Under the pieces are notes generated by a model. That model had not been told where the DNA came from. It ran no database searches and was given only the letters and a program-made list of their open reading frames with translations. A program made the position numbers and the translations under genes. Of a stretch of DNA of 64,000 nt, positions 10,525 through 20,604 are shown one piece after another (position 1 is the stretch's first letter; each line of letters opens with the position of its first letter). This stretch comes from Aliivibrio wodanis (GTDB lineage Bacteria > Pseudomonadota > Gammaproteobacteria > Enterobacterales > Vibrionaceae): positions 62,001 to 126,000 of the forward strand of contig LN554846.1 in assembly GCA_000953695.1 (NCBI GenBank), in the 5' to 3' direction.

Positions 10525-11235
10525 ATGCCAATCAATTGCAAAGTAAAGTCTATCGAGCCATTGGCTTGTAATACTTTTCAAATCTTACTTCACCCAGAAC
10601 AACCTGTTGAATTCAAAGCAGGCCAATACCTAATGGTAGTGATGGGAGAGAAAGACAAACGTCCATTCTCAATTGCAAGTAGCCCGTGTCGCCACGAAGG
10701 TGAGATTGAACTCCATATTGGTGCTGCTGAGCACAATGCTTATGCGGGTGAGGTGGTTGAGTCAATGAAAGCGGCACTAGAAAATGGTGGAGATATTCAA
10801 ATTGATGCCCCTCATGGTGAAGCGTGGATCCGTGAAGACAGCGATCGCTCAATGCTATTGATCGCTGGTGGTACTGGTTTTAGCTACGTACGTTCAATTT
10901 TAGACCATACGATTAGTCAAAAAATTCAAAAGCCAATCTTCTTATACTGGGGTGGCCGTGATGAGTGTCAACTGTATGCAAAAGCAGAGATAGAAGCGAT
11001 TGCAGCAGCACATGAACACATTACCTTTGTACCAGTAGTCGAGCAAACTGAAGGTTGGACAGGTAAAACGGGTAATGTACTTGAAGCGGTAAAAGCCGAC
11101 TTTAACTCATTAGCAGAAGTGGATATTTACATTGCGGGTCGCTTTGAAATGGCAGGCGCGGCTCGTGAGCAATTCATCACTGAAAAACAAGCAAAGAAAG
11201 AGCAGTTATTTGGTGATGCATTCGCATTTATCTAA
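10525..11235 (+). CDS. fre: NAD(P)H-flavin reductase Fre
   Basis: Reduces free FMN or riboflavin with NAD(P)H. In luminous bacteria it supplies reduced FMN for luciferase and is related to LuxG. The flavin-binding motif RPFSIASSP is at about residues 46-54, and the nucleotide-binding glycine motif [15 protein letters not shown] is near residue 111. The C-terminal [13 protein letters not shown] and GDAFAFI complete the ferredoxin-NADP-reductase-like fold. At 236 residues the length is usual. The sequence agrees with what I recall of the A. fischeri Fre protein. AAAGGAAA precedes the ATG. Confidence 0.96.
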   Translation: MPINCKVKSIEPLACNTFQILLHPEQPVEFKAGQYLMVVMGEKDKRPFSIASSPCRHEGEIELHIGAAEHNAYAGEVVESMKAALENGGDIQIDAPHGEAWIREDSDRSMLLIAGGTGFSYVRSILDHTISQKIQKPIFLYWGGRDECQLYAKAEIEAIAAAHEHITFVPVVEQTEGWTGKTGNVLEAVKADFNSLAEVDIYIAGRFEMAGAAREQFITEKQAKKEQLFGDAFAFI

Positions 11236-11285
11236 TTTATTATCTTGGTATGGCTTTGATTTTTAGCTAAAGGTAATACAAATAA

Positions 11286-11317
11286 AAATGCCACTCAATA
11301 AAAGAGTGGCATTTTTT
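11286..11317. terminator. Bidirectional terminator between fre and hemY
   Basis: AAATGCCACTC (11286-11296) pairs with GAGTGGCATTT (11304-11314) around a 7-base A/T loop, with T and A tracts on both sides. It serves the convergent fre and hemCDXY transcripts. Confidence 0.88.
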
Positions 11318-11338
11318 ATGAGTCTTATTTAACAAAGA

Positions 11339-12523
11339 TTAGTCGTTATCACCAACCATTATTAAGGCTTTACGGGATAGATTTGCTGCATCTTGCTTGT
11401 GATTTTGTTTATCTAAAACACGTGCTAAATACGCATAATCAGACATATCTTCACGGATAGCTAATGCTGCTTCAAAGTGCTCTCTTGCCGGCTGCCATTT
11501 TTCAATACGCATATAAAGTTGAGCTAATGTACTTTGAACCACAGGATTACGAGCGTCGTGGTTAACCATCTCTTCAAGCAAAACTGTTACTGGGTGATAG
11601 TCTGCTAAGTTTAAGGTTGGAAGTAGTTCAACTAAGCGATCATCACTACGCTTTTTCAAATTATCACGTAAGATAATATAGGCTTCAGAATCCGCTTTAC
11701 GTGCATGTAATTGTTTAATTAAACAAACTAATACAGGAACGTGTTTCTTTAGTTTTTTAGGTAAAGAATTCCAATGATCTAATAACCCAACAGTGCCTTG
11801 ATTGGTTGCAATGAATTCCATCAATCCACATTCAGCTTTCTCTTCTAACTCTAATGCCTGTTGCTCTGTGATCAAATTCGCTTTGGTGAGAGGGTGAATA
11901 ATATTCTTTAATGGTTGCCATTCATTTAGTGCCAAATAACACTCTTTAAGTAGCTCTAGCAGCACAGGGTTACGTGGATAATCCACTTTTACAGACTGTA
12001 GCGTAGCAAGAGCAAGTTCATACTGCTGCTCACGCATTTGTAATTTCGCGCTCGTTAATGCAACCGCTAGTCTGCTGTCTGACTGCTCTGAAGCTAGCTT
12101 TAAGTAATGGTCTCGCTGTTCAATTTGCTGACGACCTTGAGCCGCTTCTGCTGCGGCAAGATAGTTCAATAATGGGAAGTCATTATGGCGTCCGCCTTTA
12201 GTGATAAGGCGCTCTGCATCTTTCCACTCACCTTCATGAAGCTTTATCATACCTTTGAACGTGTTATAGCGAGCTTTACGTAAGTGACGCGCACTAAACC
12301 AACCGCGAGTGAAACTGCCTACAGATAGAATTCGCTTCACTATCATTTCAAGTACAAATAGGCCAGCTATCAAGGCGCCGATAAAGATAACTAAGGTCGT
12401 TAAACTCATCTCAATGGTAGTTTCAGCGATAGAAATAAGGACATAACCTTGCTGATCAGCAAATGTAGTACCTACAATTAATCCACCGACTAAGACGATG
12501 GCTAGAAGAAGGAGTCGGATCAT
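11339..12523 (-). CDS. hemY: HemY, inner-membrane TPR protein of the hem operon
   Basis: Membrane protein of 394 residues whose family is linked to protoheme synthesis, but whose biochemical role is unsettled. It should not be confused with Gram-positive protoporphyrinogen oxidase HemY. Two membrane segments open the protein (about residues 2-20 and 40-62). The HemY N-domain region (FTRGWFSARHLRKARYNTFKGMIKLHEGEW) follows, then TPR-like helices (YLAAAEAAQGRQ; ALATLQSVKVDYPRNPVLLELLKECYLALNEW; VVQSTLAQLYMRIEKWQPAREHFEAAL). Its start overlaps the hemX stop by 4 bases. It is the last gene of hemCDXY. Confidence 0.93.
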   Translation of the reverse strand: MIRLLLLAIVLVGGLIVGTTFADQQGYVLISIAETTIEMSLTTLVIFIGALIAGLFVLEMIVKRILSVGSFTRGWFSARHLRKARYNTFKGMIKLHEGEWKDAERLITKGGRHNDFPLLNYLAAAEAAQGRQQIEQRDHYLKLASEQSDSRLAVALTSAKLQMREQQYELALATLQSVKVDYPRNPVLLELLKECYLALNEWQPLKNIIHPLTKANLITEQQALELEEKAECGLMEFIATNQGTVGLLDHWNSLPKKLKKHVPVLVCLIKQLHARKADSEAYIILRDNLKKRSDDRLVELLPTLNLADYHPVTVLLEEMVNHDARNPVVQSTLAQLYMRIEKWQPAREHFEAALAIREDMSDYAYLARVLDKQNHKQDAANLSRKALIMVGDND

Positions 12524-13722
12524 GATTTATCTCCTTCTACCACTTCTGCTTTTTTATCTTGCGCTGGTGATTCGCCAATTGCTTGAACATTACGGCGCAG
12601 ACGCTCAGAAATAAAGTCAGACAGTAGTGCTTGAGTCTTCATTTTCTGTGGGTAACGAACATCTACTTTGTATTTTGATAGAGAATCAATTTGAGTCATA
12701 AAGCTCTGAACCGAAGGATCATCCTGTTGGAAATACTGGGAAGCCCATAGTTTTGCGTTTTCTAATGATGTTGTATAGACCTCACTTTGCTCGCGATACA
12801 AGGCTTTAGAAGCTAATAATAATTTCCCCTTGATGTTCTCTTTTAAATAGAAGTGCTGTTCAGGGCTTAGTAGAGGAATAACATTACCTTCACGAACACG
12901 ATAAGTAATAAAATGACCTGCAAAATCATTCAAAGATTGCATCAGGTTTGATTGCCAATCATTGATGTCTGTTGATACTTCTTTTTTCTCGATAGCCTCT
13001 GCATCAGGGAGGATCGCATTAGCTAATGGTAGAGTATTCACTTGTTGCTCAAGAGTATTGAGCTTTAGAACTAAGCCATCACGATCAATAAGAGGAATCG
13101 CTTTTAATGTAGATATGTCACTCGCCATAGCACGGCGAAGTGGTGTTAGGCTTGGATCATTTAAAGCAGAGATGCGTTGGTCTGCACTTTCCATTAGACG
13201 AGTAGCACTTACTACATCATGTTCTAACCATAATTTACGTCCAGCCATTTTTACTAAGTAGTCAGCTTCAGCAAGTAACCAATCATTCGGACGACGGCCT
13301 TTAACATCGGCAATAGCCAATTGAAGGCTAGCAATGCTCTTATCTTGTTGCTGCATTAAGACCGTTGCTTTGCGAACGATTTCATCAGCACGGTTAGTAA
13401 TACGTTGCTCCGCTGTGACTAGTTTTGCATCAAAAGTACTGTCGGCACTTTTTAATTGCTGTTCTAGTTGAGCAATCTTAACTTGCTGTTGTGTCATTTG
13501 TTGTTGTGAAGTAAAGAAAGCTCCACCACTTAGCACAATAGAAATAATGATTGCGACAGTACCTAAGCGACGGCTTTTTTTATCGACTAATTCATCATTT
13601 TTTTTAGGCGCTTCAGGTTGCGTCACTGCTTTTTCTTGTTTTGGTGTTTCTTGCGGCTTATCTGTCGCAGTAACCGGTGCTGCGTTTTCTTTTGCAGACT
13701 GTGGTTTAGTATTTTTTGTCAT
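12520..13722 (-). CDS. hemX: HemX, putative uroporphyrinogen-III C-methyltransferase-like membrane protein
   Basis: Second membrane protein of the hem operon (400 residues). The cytoplasmic N-terminus is low-complexity and rich in K, A, E and P (about residues 1-50). One membrane segment (TVAIIISIVLSGGAFF, about 54-70) is followed by a coiled coil (QQQMTQQQVKIAQLEQQLKSADSTFDAKL) and a helical periplasmic domain. The name uroporphyrinogen methyltransferase is historical; no methyltransferase motif is visible. It overlaps hemD and hemY by 4 bases each, so the three are probably coupled. Confidence 0.92.
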   Translation of the reverse strand: MTKNTKPQSAKENAAPVTATDKPQETPKQEKAVTQPEAPKKNDELVDKKSRRLGTVAIIISIVLSGGAFFTSQQQMTQQQVKIAQLEQQLKSADSTFDAKLVTAEQRITNRADEIVRKATVLMQQQDKSIASLQLAIADVKGRRPNDWLLAEADYLVKMAGRKLWLEHDVVSATRLMESADQRISALNDPSLTPLRRAMASDISTLKAIPLIDRDGLVLKLNTLEQQVNTLPLANAILPDAEAIEKKEVSTDINDWQSNLMQSLNDFAGHFITYRVREGNVIPLLSPEQHFYLKENIKGKLLLASKALYREQSEVYTTSLENAKLWASQYFQQDDPSVQSFMTQIDSLSKYKVDVRYPQKMKTQALLSDFISERLRRNVQAIGESPAQDKKAEVVEGDKS

Positions 13723-14480
13723 TTGAAAGTCCCATCTTGATGATGCTCACTGAGATAGTGCAGCAAGTCGGAATTAGAGGCTCCGCCAACCGTTTCAATA
13801 TGTTGATAACCAAGTTGTTGTCCAAGCTGGTTAATTCGTTCACTAGGTACTAATAATCGACACTTCAATACCCAGTTTAAATCAGTATTGGTAAATTGCG
13901 AGGTGAAAAAAGAGAGTTGCTCCCCGCTAGTGATTACCAATGTATTTACGTTTTTACTTTTCCATTCTTTGGTCTTTATTGAACCATTAAATGGGGTGGA
14001 TTGGCGTTGGTAAGTTTCACAATAAGAGACTTTAGCACCTAAGGATTCAAGGGCTTCAAAAATGAGGTCTCGTCCGCCATTTCCGCGCAAGATAATGACT
14101 TTTTTCCCTGCTACCGTCTGTAAGACAGGAAGGGCTAATAAATGTTCACTATCGCTTGGTGTCGGGAAGTGTACTGGATCTGAAATATAGGTTCTGAGGT
14201 ATTGAGCGCTCTTTTGACCCACCGCAAGGTAATTAACCCCTTTTTTCCACTCTTTTTGCTGCTGTTGTAGGTAATGTTGCGTATGTTGAACTGCATGTTG
14301 ACTTACTGTAATAATAAAGTCATCAGCAGAAAGTGATGAAAAAAGAGCTGGAAGCAAAGAGAGTTCTCTACCTGGGTGAACCGTTAACAGAGGATGAGAA
14401 ATAGCAGGATGCCCTAATTGATTCAGGGCATCACATAGTGCTTGGCTCTCTTGCTCTGGGCGAGTCACCAAAATCGTCAT
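13719..14480 (-). CDS. hemD: Uroporphyrinogen-III synthase
   Basis: Cyclises hydroxymethylbilane to uroporphyrinogen III in heme and siroheme synthesis. The family is poorly conserved, but the start MTILVTRPEQESQALCDALNQLGHPAISHPLLTV, the central GRDLIFEALESLGAKVSYCETYQR and the VITSGEQLSFF segment are typical. The two-lobed protein of 253 residues has usual length. It begins 2 bases after the hemC stop and overlaps hemX by 4 bases. Confidence 0.94.
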   Translation of the reverse strand: MTILVTRPEQESQALCDALNQLGHPAISHPLLTVHPGRELSLLPALFSSLSADDFIITVSQHAVQHTQHYLQQQQKEWKKGVNYLAVGQKSAQYLRTYISDPVHFPTPSDSEHLLALPVLQTVAGKKVIILRGNGGRDLIFEALESLGAKVSYCETYQRQSTPFNGSIKTKEWKSKNVNTLVITSGEQLSFFTSQFTNTDLNWVLKCRLLVPSERINQLGQQLGYQHIETVGGASNSDLLHYLSEHHQDGTFK

Positions 14481-14482
14481 CG

Positions 14483-15418
14483 TTAAGCGTCTGCGTATAG
14501 GCGATCTAAAATATCTTTTGCGCCATCGTTAAGTAGTTGCTCAGCCAATTGGGTGCCTAATGCTTCAGCATCAGAAACTGGGCCGGTGATTTCGCCACGT
14601 ACCATAATAGTACCGTCTGGTTCACCGACTAAAGCGCGTAACCAAATTTGGTCACCATCAATTAATGAATAACTACCGATAGGCACCTGACAGCCGCCTT
14701 CAAGACGGTTATTCATTGCACGCTCACATAAAACGCGCTGTGCCGTTTCTGGGTGATTAAGTGGTTCAAGTAGAGCACGAATACGAGTGTCATCTAGACG
14801 AGTTTCAATACCAACAGCACCTTGGCCAACGGCAGGTAAAGATTGTTCTGGCTCAATTGAGCTTTTGATTCGATCTTCTAGACCAAGACGAATAAGACCT
14901 GCACAGGCAAGAATGATTGCGTCATAATTACCATCATCTAATTTCTTTAGACGAGTACCTACATTGCCGCGAAGCTCTTTAATGATTAAATCTGGACGAG
15001 CTTCTTGTAACTGACATTGACGACGTAAGCTACATGTACCAACCACAGATCCCGCAGGCAAGTCTTCAATACAAGTGTAAGTATTAGATACGAATGCATC
15101 GCGTGGATCTTCACGCTCACAAATTGTCACTAAGCCTAAGCCTTCTGGGAACTCAACAGGAACATCTTTCATTGAGTGAACCGCAAGATCTGCACGACCT
15201 TCTAGCATCGCAACTTCAAGTTCTTTAACGAATAATCCTTTTCCGCCAACTTTTGCTAATGGTGTATCAAGAATGATGTCACCTTTAGTTACCATAGTAA
15301 CTAATTCTACTTCCAAACCTGGGTGAAGCGTTTGCAGTGCATCTTTAACAAAGTGGGCTTGCCATAGAGCCAGAGGGCTTTTACGAGTGGCAATTCGAAC
15401 TGGTAATTGCTGTGACAT
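14483..15418 (-). CDS. hemC: Hydroxymethylbilane synthase (porphobilinogen deaminase)
   Basis: Polymerises four porphobilinogens into hydroxymethylbilane. Visible motifs are [13 protein letters not shown] at the start, [21 protein letters not shown] (about residue 84), GTCSLRRQ (about residue 131), [10 protein letters not shown], and the dipyrromethane-cofactor cysteine in [12 protein letters not shown] (about residue 243). At 311 residues the length is normal. It is the first gene of hemCDXY, divergent from cyaA across 257 bp, the same arrangement as in E. coli. Confidence 0.97.
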   Translation of the reverse strand: MSQQLPVRIATRKSPLALWQAHFVKDALQTLHPGLEVELVTMVTKGDIILDTPLAKVGGKGLFVKELEVAMLEGRADLAVHSMKDVPVEFPEGLGLVTICEREDPRDAFVSNTYTCIEDLPAGSVVGTCSLRRQCQLQEARPDLIIKELRGNVGTRLKKLDDGNYDAIILACAGLIRLGLEDRIKSSIEPEQSLPAVGQGAVGIETRLDDTRIRALLEPLNHPETAQRVLCERAMNNRLEGGCQVPIGSYSLIDGDQIWLRALVGEPDGTIMVRGEITGPVSDAEALGTQLAEQLLNDGAKDILDRLYADA

Positions 15419-15578
15419 AGTAGTATCCGATCAAAATAATTCCCTTATCCTACCACTACTTGAGGGTGAGGTGAAAATACAGGATGACAACAGTGTGATT
15501 ATAGGTTAAAAACGACACCGCAAACGCCGATGACACCAAATAACTACAGCTATGAGTGAACTTTACGCCAGTAATGAA

Positions 15579-15606
15579 AAGTGTTATCTTGATCACGTTT
15601 TATAGT
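15579..15606 (+). promoter_or_regulatory. CRP site overlapping the cyaA promoter
   Basis: TGTTATCTTGATCACG (15582-15597) fits the CRP consensus TGTGA-N6-TCACA with one mismatch in each half and A/T-rich flanks. It closely resembles the site I recall in the E. coli cyaA promoter. A -10-like TATAGT follows at 15601-15606, so bound CRP-cAMP would block RNA polymerase. That fits negative feedback on adenylate cyclase. Confidence 0.75.
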
Positions 15607-15675
15607 CGGTATTGGACGAATGCTATCCAATATTAACCATCATCATTGATGACAAAGATAAACTAGGCTTTCTAT

Positions 15676-18198
15676 TTGCAAACCTATATTGAAACATTAA
15701 TCGCTCGACAACAACGTCTTACTGAACAGCGTATAGATCGTGCATTAGCATTAATGAAACCACTTGGGCAAGAGATCTTCCATCAATTGCCGTTGCTATT
15801 GCATTTCAATCATTCGGAGCTTCCGGGTTTTGTTGAAGGTGCACCTAGTGGTATTAAACAGTTTCAGGCAAATAAAAAGCAGCGTGAGTGGATGGCTCAA
15901 CTGACACTTCGTTATCCTTTATCTACCTCTAACCAAGGCAACATTCTTGGTTTATATTCTATGGGTAGTACCTCTTCTATTGGCCAGACTATTGGCAGTG
16001 ACCTTGATATTTGGGTCTGTATTCCAGAAAACCTTCCCGCAGATAAAAAAGCATTATTGCAGAAGAAGTGCGATGCTTTGACCGAGTGGGCAGAACAGTT
16101 TTACATTGAAGCGAATTTTTTCTTAATGGAACAGAATCGTTTTCGTGAGGCCTATTCTGAAGAGATGACAGGTGATAATTGTGGTTCTTCGCAGCATTTA
16201 TTATTATTAGATGAGTTCTACCGTACAGCTGTATGTCTTGGTGGACAGCAACTATTATGGCAAATTATTCCTCCAGAAATGGAAGAGAGCTATGATGAAT
16301 ATGTTGAGCAATTATGTGCCCAGGGAGTCATACAAAGAGATCAGTGGATTGATTTTGGACGCCTTAATCATATCCCAGCAGAAGAGTACTTTGGTTCTAG
16401 CCTATGGCAACTCTATAAGAGTATCGACTCACCATTTAAGTCGGTATTAAAAGCGATCTTGCTGGAAGCCTACTCTTGGGAATATCCACACACACAATTA
16501 TTAAGTATTGATAGTAAACGTCGTTTCTTTGCCGATGAGCCTGATCTCTATGGGATGGATGCGTATTATCTGATGCTTGCAAAAGTGACGCGTTATCTTG
16601 AGCGAACTAATGACGCTTCTCGTCTAGAGTTGGTCCGTCGCAGTTTTTACCTTAAAACACATGAAAAACTGTCACGTCGACAAGGGCAAGGCTCTGTTGA
16701 ATGGCGTCGCAAAGCGTTAACCGAACTGACGTCTCAGTGGGGATGGTCTCAAGCAACGATCGTCGAGCTTGATTCTCGTCGTACCTGGAAAGTGGAACAA
16801 GTTAAAAAATCGCATAACGATCTGCTAGAAGCATTAATGCAAAGTTATCGTAACTTGATCCGTTTTGCGCGTAATAATGACATAACGTCGTCGATTAGCC
16901 CTGAAGATATTAGTATTCTTGCTCGTAAGCTTTACGCTGCGTTTGAAGAACTTCCAGGTAAGGTGACGTTACTAAACCCACAAATTTCTCCAGACTTGCA
17001 TGAAGCGGATTTAAGCTTTATTGAAGTGCAAGAAAGCGGTATTAACAAAGCAGGTTGGTATGTCTATAAGCAACCATTAATTGCCAAAGAATTAATGGGT
17101 GCTAAGTTTTTAGAGCATAACCGATATTTAAGTAAGCTAGTGGCATGGGCATTCTTTAATGGCTTGCTAACAGAATCTACGCGGTTAGATGCGGTTGTTC
17201 GTCAGGCTGATTTAAACATTGATAAGTTCTATCAAATGGTGAGCGACCTAAGAAATACCTTCTCAGTTAACATGCCACAGCCGACAAAAGAAGAGTTAGG
17301 TAGCCCTTGTGAAGTACGCCAATTATCTATTTTCATAAATTTAGAAAGTGATCCGACAGAAACATTGAAGATGAAACCAGAACGTATGAACCAGGTGGAT
17401 GCTGATATTTTCAGTTGTGGTAGCAATCAAAATAATTTGATCGGTAGCGTTGATTTGGTTTACCGAAATTCATGGCATGAAGTGAGAACGCTTAACTTCA
17501 GTGGTGAAACGGCCATTTTAGATGCGCTAAAAACAGTACTATGTAAAATGCACCAAGATGCAGCTCGCCCTGAATCTGTCGACGTGTTTTGCTACAGTAA
17601 ACAAATGCGTGGCATCATTCGTAATAACATTTACCAGCTATTGGCTGAGTGTATTGAACTTCGTCTAAAGCCTGTTGAAAATAACGAAAAACGTCGTCGT
17701 TTTAAAGGCATTAAAATAGGTTCAACTATGTACGGTCTATTCTTTGAGCGTCGTGGTGTATCGATTCAGAAATTAGAAGATTCAGTACAATTTTATTCAA
17801 GTATCTCAACTAATAAAGCGATTGGTTCAACGACAATTCCTTTAGGTGAGAGTTCTGGTATTGTGATCCCTGATGTGGTGGATTCGTTTGCAAGTGAAGG
17901 CTTGATTCAATTCTTCTTTGATGATGCGGATAATCATGAAGATGGTTTTAATATTTACGTATTAGATGAAGAGAATAAGGTTGAGATTTATCATGAGTGT
18001 TATGGCAGCAAAGATGACATGGTAAACAGCATTAATCATTATTACACTTCAAGTCGCAATAATATTGATTTAGATGTTCCTGATAAAGTGAACTTCAACT
18101 TACCTCAGTTTTATGAGGTGGTTTACAGCGAAGCTAAAGAAGCATCAGTACTTTCTTATCGCAGTGGTCAACAGCAGTGTAAATCAAAGCAGGCGTAA
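15676..18198 (+). CDS. cyaA: Class I adenylate cyclase
   Basis: Makes cyclic AMP from ATP, the ligand of CRP. The N-terminal catalytic half shows the nucleotidyltransferase motif GSTSSIGQTIGSDLDIWV near residue 98, then CGSSQHLLLLDEFYRTAV and LWQLYKSIDSPFKSVLKAILLEAYSWEYP. The C-terminal regulatory half includes SVDLVYRNSWHEVRTL and FASEGLIQFFFDD. At 840 residues it matches class I enzymes. The start codon is TTG (MQTYIETL), which aligns with the TTG start of E. coli cyaA (MYLYIETL). The weak start codon and the CRP site upstream both limit expression. Confidence 0.97.
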   Translation: MQTYIETLIARQQRLTEQRIDRALALMKPLGQEIFHQLPLLLHFNHSELPGFVEGAPSGIKQFQANKKQREWMAQLTLRYPLSTSNQGNILGLYSMGSTSSIGQTIGSDLDIWVCIPENLPADKKALLQKKCDALTEWAEQFYIEANFFLMEQNRFREAYSEEMTGDNCGSSQHLLLLDEFYRTAVCLGGQQLLWQIIPPEMEESYDEYVEQLCAQGVIQRDQWIDFGRLNHIPAEEYFGSSLWQLYKSIDSPFKSVLKAILLEAYSWEYPHTQLLSIDSKRRFFADEPDLYGMDAYYLMLAKVTRYLERTNDASRLELVRRSFYLKTHEKLSRRQGQGSVEWRRKALTELTSQWGWSQATIVELDSRRTWKVEQVKKSHNDLLEALMQSYRNLIRFARNNDITSSISPEDISILARKLYAAFEELPGKVTLLNPQISPDLHEADLSFIEVQESGINKAGWYVYKQPLIAKELMGAKFLEHNRYLSKLVAWAFFNGLLTESTRLDAVVRQADLNIDKFYQMVSDLRNTFSVNMPQPTKEELGSPCEVRQLSIFINLESDPTETLKMKPERMNQVDADIFSCGSNQNNLIGSVDLVYRNSWHEVRTLNFSGETAILDALKTVLCKMHQDAARPESVDVFCYSKQMRGIIRNNIYQLLAECIELRLKPVENNEKRRRFKGIKIGSTMYGLFFERRGVSIQKLEDSVQFYSSISTNKAIGSTTIPLGESSGIVIPDVVDSFASEGLIQFFFDDADNHEDGFNIYVLDEENKVEIYHECYGSKDDMVNSINHYYTSSRNNIDLDVPDKVNFNLPQFYEVVYSEAKEASVLSYRSGQQQCKSKQA

Positions 18199-18346
18199 TA
18201 AACTCTAATATATTTTAAAATAGCAAAGCTAAACGGTTACTCTGTCTAGCTTCGTTCAATTCAAAAGCAAATCCAGCCTCTAGGTTGGGTCTCACCTCAT
18301 TTCAGTATATACTTCACTCACATGTATAAATAACCAGTGTGATGTG

Positions 18347-20551
18347 ATGGACGTTTCTTTTCTTCTTGATGGTCTTAATGACAAACAGCGCGAAGCCGTA
18401 GCCGCTCCGTTAGAAAACATGCTTGTACTTGCGGGTGCCGGTAGTGGTAAAACTCGAGTACTTGTTCATCGTATCGCATGGTTAATGCAAATCGAACAAG
18501 CGTCTCCTTTCTCTATTATGTCAGTGACATTTACTAACAAAGCGGCGGCAGAAATGCGCGGTCGTATTGAAGAGTTAATGCATGGCAGTGCTGGCGGAAT
18601 GTGGAATGGTACTTTCCATGGTATCTGCCATCGCATTCTTCGTGCTCATTATCTTGATGCCAAATTACCAGAAGGTTTCCAAATTATCGATTCAGATGAT
18701 CAGCAGCGTTTATTAAAACGTTTGATCAAAGCTCAGAATTTGGATGATAAAAACTGGCCAGCACGTCAAGCCGCTTGGTTTATTAATGGTAAGAAAGATG
18801 AAGGTTTACGCCCTCATCAGATCAATACCTTTAACGATCCTATCGCTCAAACGTGGCTCAAAGTCTATACCGCTTATCAAGAAGCGTGTGATCGCTCTGG
18901 TTTAGTTGATTTTGCTGAAATCTTACTTCGTGCTCATGAACTACTGCGTGATCACAAACACGTACGTGAACATTACCAAGCACGTTTTAAGCACATTTTG
19001 GTCGACGAATTCCAAGATACCAATAACATCCAGTACGCATGGTTACGCATGATGGCGGGTCCTGATTGTAAAGTGATGATAGTTGGTGATGATGATCAAT
19101 CTATCTATGGCTGGCGTGGTGCGCAGATTGAAAATATTCAGAAATTCTTAGATGAGTTTGTGGGTGCGAAAACCATTCGCTTAGAGCAAAACTACCGTTC
19201 AACCGCTAATATCCTAAACGCTGCCAATGAACTGATCAGTAACAATACAGAACGTATGGGTAAGAAGTTATGGACTGAAGATGCGGATGGCGATCTGATC
19301 TCTATTTATTCTGCTTATAACGAAATGGATGAAGCTCGCTTTGCGGTCGGTAAAATTAAAGAGTGGCGCGATAACGGTGGGGCTCTGCAAGACTCTGCAT
19401 TCTTATACCGTAATAACGCCCAATCTCGTGTATTAGAAGAAGCCTTAATTCAAGCAGGATTACCATATCGTATCTATGGTGGCATGCGGTTCTTCGAACG
19501 ACAAGAGATCAAAGATGCCTTGTCTTACTTACGCTTAATGAATAACCGTCATGATGATGCGGCTTTTGAGCGTGTAGTAAATACACCAACGCGTGGTTTG
19601 GGTGATAAAACACTAGAAACCGTACGTTTTGCTGCACGTGAACGCGGAGCGACCATGTGGCAAGCCAGTCTTGCGTTGATTGAAGAGCAAGTATTACCGG
19701 GTCGTGCTGCTGGTGCATTAAGCCGTTTTATCGAGCTAATTAATGCATTAGAGGACGATACTCGTGACTGTCGTTTACATGAACAAACGGATCAAGTGAT
19801 TAAAAACTCAGGTCTGTTTACGATGTATGAGCAAGAGAAAGGCGAAAAATCAAAAGCGCGTATTGAGAACTTGGAAGAACTGGTAACAGCGACTCGTCAG
19901 TTTGATAAGCCAGAAGAAGCGGAAGAGATGACAGACTTAACGGCTTTCTTAACTCATGCCGCATTAGAGGCAGGTGAAGGCCAAGCTGATGAGTTTGAAG
20001 ATGCGGTTCAATTGATGACATTGCACAGTGCTAAAGGGTTGGAATTCCCATTAGTATTTATGGTGGGCGTTGAAGAGGGCATGTTCCCAAGCCAAATGTC
20101 AGCAGAAGAAGCTGGGCGTTTAGAAGAAGAACGCCGTCTTTGTTATGTTGGTATGACGCGTGCGATGGAAAAGCTGTATATTATTTACGCAGAAACTCGT
20201 CGAGTGTATGGCCAAGAGAAATACCACAAACCGTCGCGCTTTATTAAAGAGCTGCCAACTAACTGTGTTGAAGAAGTTCGTATGAAAGCCAAAGTAAGTC
20301 GAACTGGATCTTATGGTAGCTATGGTTCTCAAGAGGGCTCATCTGACAGTCGATTTGGTCAAAAAGCTGTGAATAATAACTTTAATGAAACTGGTTATGC
20401 TTTAGGGCAACGAGTTAAGCACCCTAAATTTGGTGAAGGAACGATCATTAATTTTGAAGGCGCTGGCGCACAAGGGCGAGTACAAGTTGCCTTTAATGGC
20501 GAAGGGATTAAGTGGCTTGTGACTCAATATGCCAAGTTAGAGTCGATGTAA
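18347..20551 (+). CDS. uvrD: DNA helicase II UvrD
   Basis: Superfamily 1A 3'-5' helicase of nucleotide-excision and mismatch repair. Motifs: Q motif LNDKQREAVAAP, Walker A AGAGSGKTRVL (about residue 30), Ia TFTNKAAAEM, II VDEFQDTN, III GDDDQSIYGWRGA, IV EQNYRS, V MTLHSAKGLEFPLV, VI EERRLCYVGMTRA. The C-terminal Tudor-like end (GQRVKHPKFGEGTIINFEGAGAQGRVQVAF) is present. The start ATG at 18347 gives MDVSFLLDGLND as in E. coli; a GTG one codon earlier is also in frame. I found no convincing LexA box upstream. Confidence 0.96.
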   Translation: MDVSFLLDGLNDKQREAVAAPLENMLVLAGAGSGKTRVLVHRIAWLMQIEQASPFSIMSVTFTNKAAAEMRGRIEELMHGSAGGMWNGTFHGICHRILRAHYLDAKLPEGFQIIDSDDQQRLLKRLIKAQNLDDKNWPARQAAWFINGKKDEGLRPHQINTFNDPIAQTWLKVYTAYQEACDRSGLVDFAEILLRAHELLRDHKHVREHYQARFKHILVDEFQDTNNIQYAWLRMMAGPDCKVMIVGDDDQSIYGWRGAQIENIQKFLDEFVGAKTIRLEQNYRSTANILNAANELISNNTERMGKKLWTEDADGDLISIYSAYNEMDEARFAVGKIKEWRDNGGALQDSAFLYRNNAQSRVLEEALIQAGLPYRIYGGMRFFERQEIKDALSYLRLMNNRHDDAAFERVVNTPTRGLGDKTLETVRFAARERGATMWQASLALIEEQVLPGRAAGALSRFIELINALEDDTRDCRLHEQTDQVIKNSGLFTMYEQEKGEKSKARIENLEELVTATRQFDKPEEAEEMTDLTAFLTHAALEAGEGQADEFEDAVQLMTLHSAKGLEFPLVFMVGVEEGMFPSQMSAEEAGRLEEERRLCYVGMTRAMEKLYIIYAETRRVYGQEKYHKPSRFIKELPTNCVEEVRMKAKVSRTGSYGSYGSQEGSSDSRFGQKAVNNNFNETGYALGQRVKHPKFGEGTIINFEGAGAQGRVQVAFNGEGIKWLVTQYAKLESM

Positions 20552-20577
20552 TATAAAATTATTTAGAGTATAAAAAA

Positions 20578-20601
20578 AGAGAGCGGATTCGCTCTCTTTT
20601 T
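20578..20601. terminator. Bidirectional terminator between uvrD and rarD
   Basis: AGAGAGCG (20578-20585) pairs with CGCTCTCT (20590-20597) around GATT, with an A run before and TTTTTG after. It can stop both convergent transcripts. Confidence 0.88.
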
Positions 20602-20604
20602 GTT

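Noticed and set aside
12962-13261. 99-codon plus-strand frame inside hemX
   Set aside because: Antisense to a well-supported gene, with no ribosome binding site and no family likeness.
18201-18346. LexA box in front of uvrD
   Set aside because: No CTG-N10-CAG pattern was found; the TATA-rich stretch near 18305 lacks the required ends.
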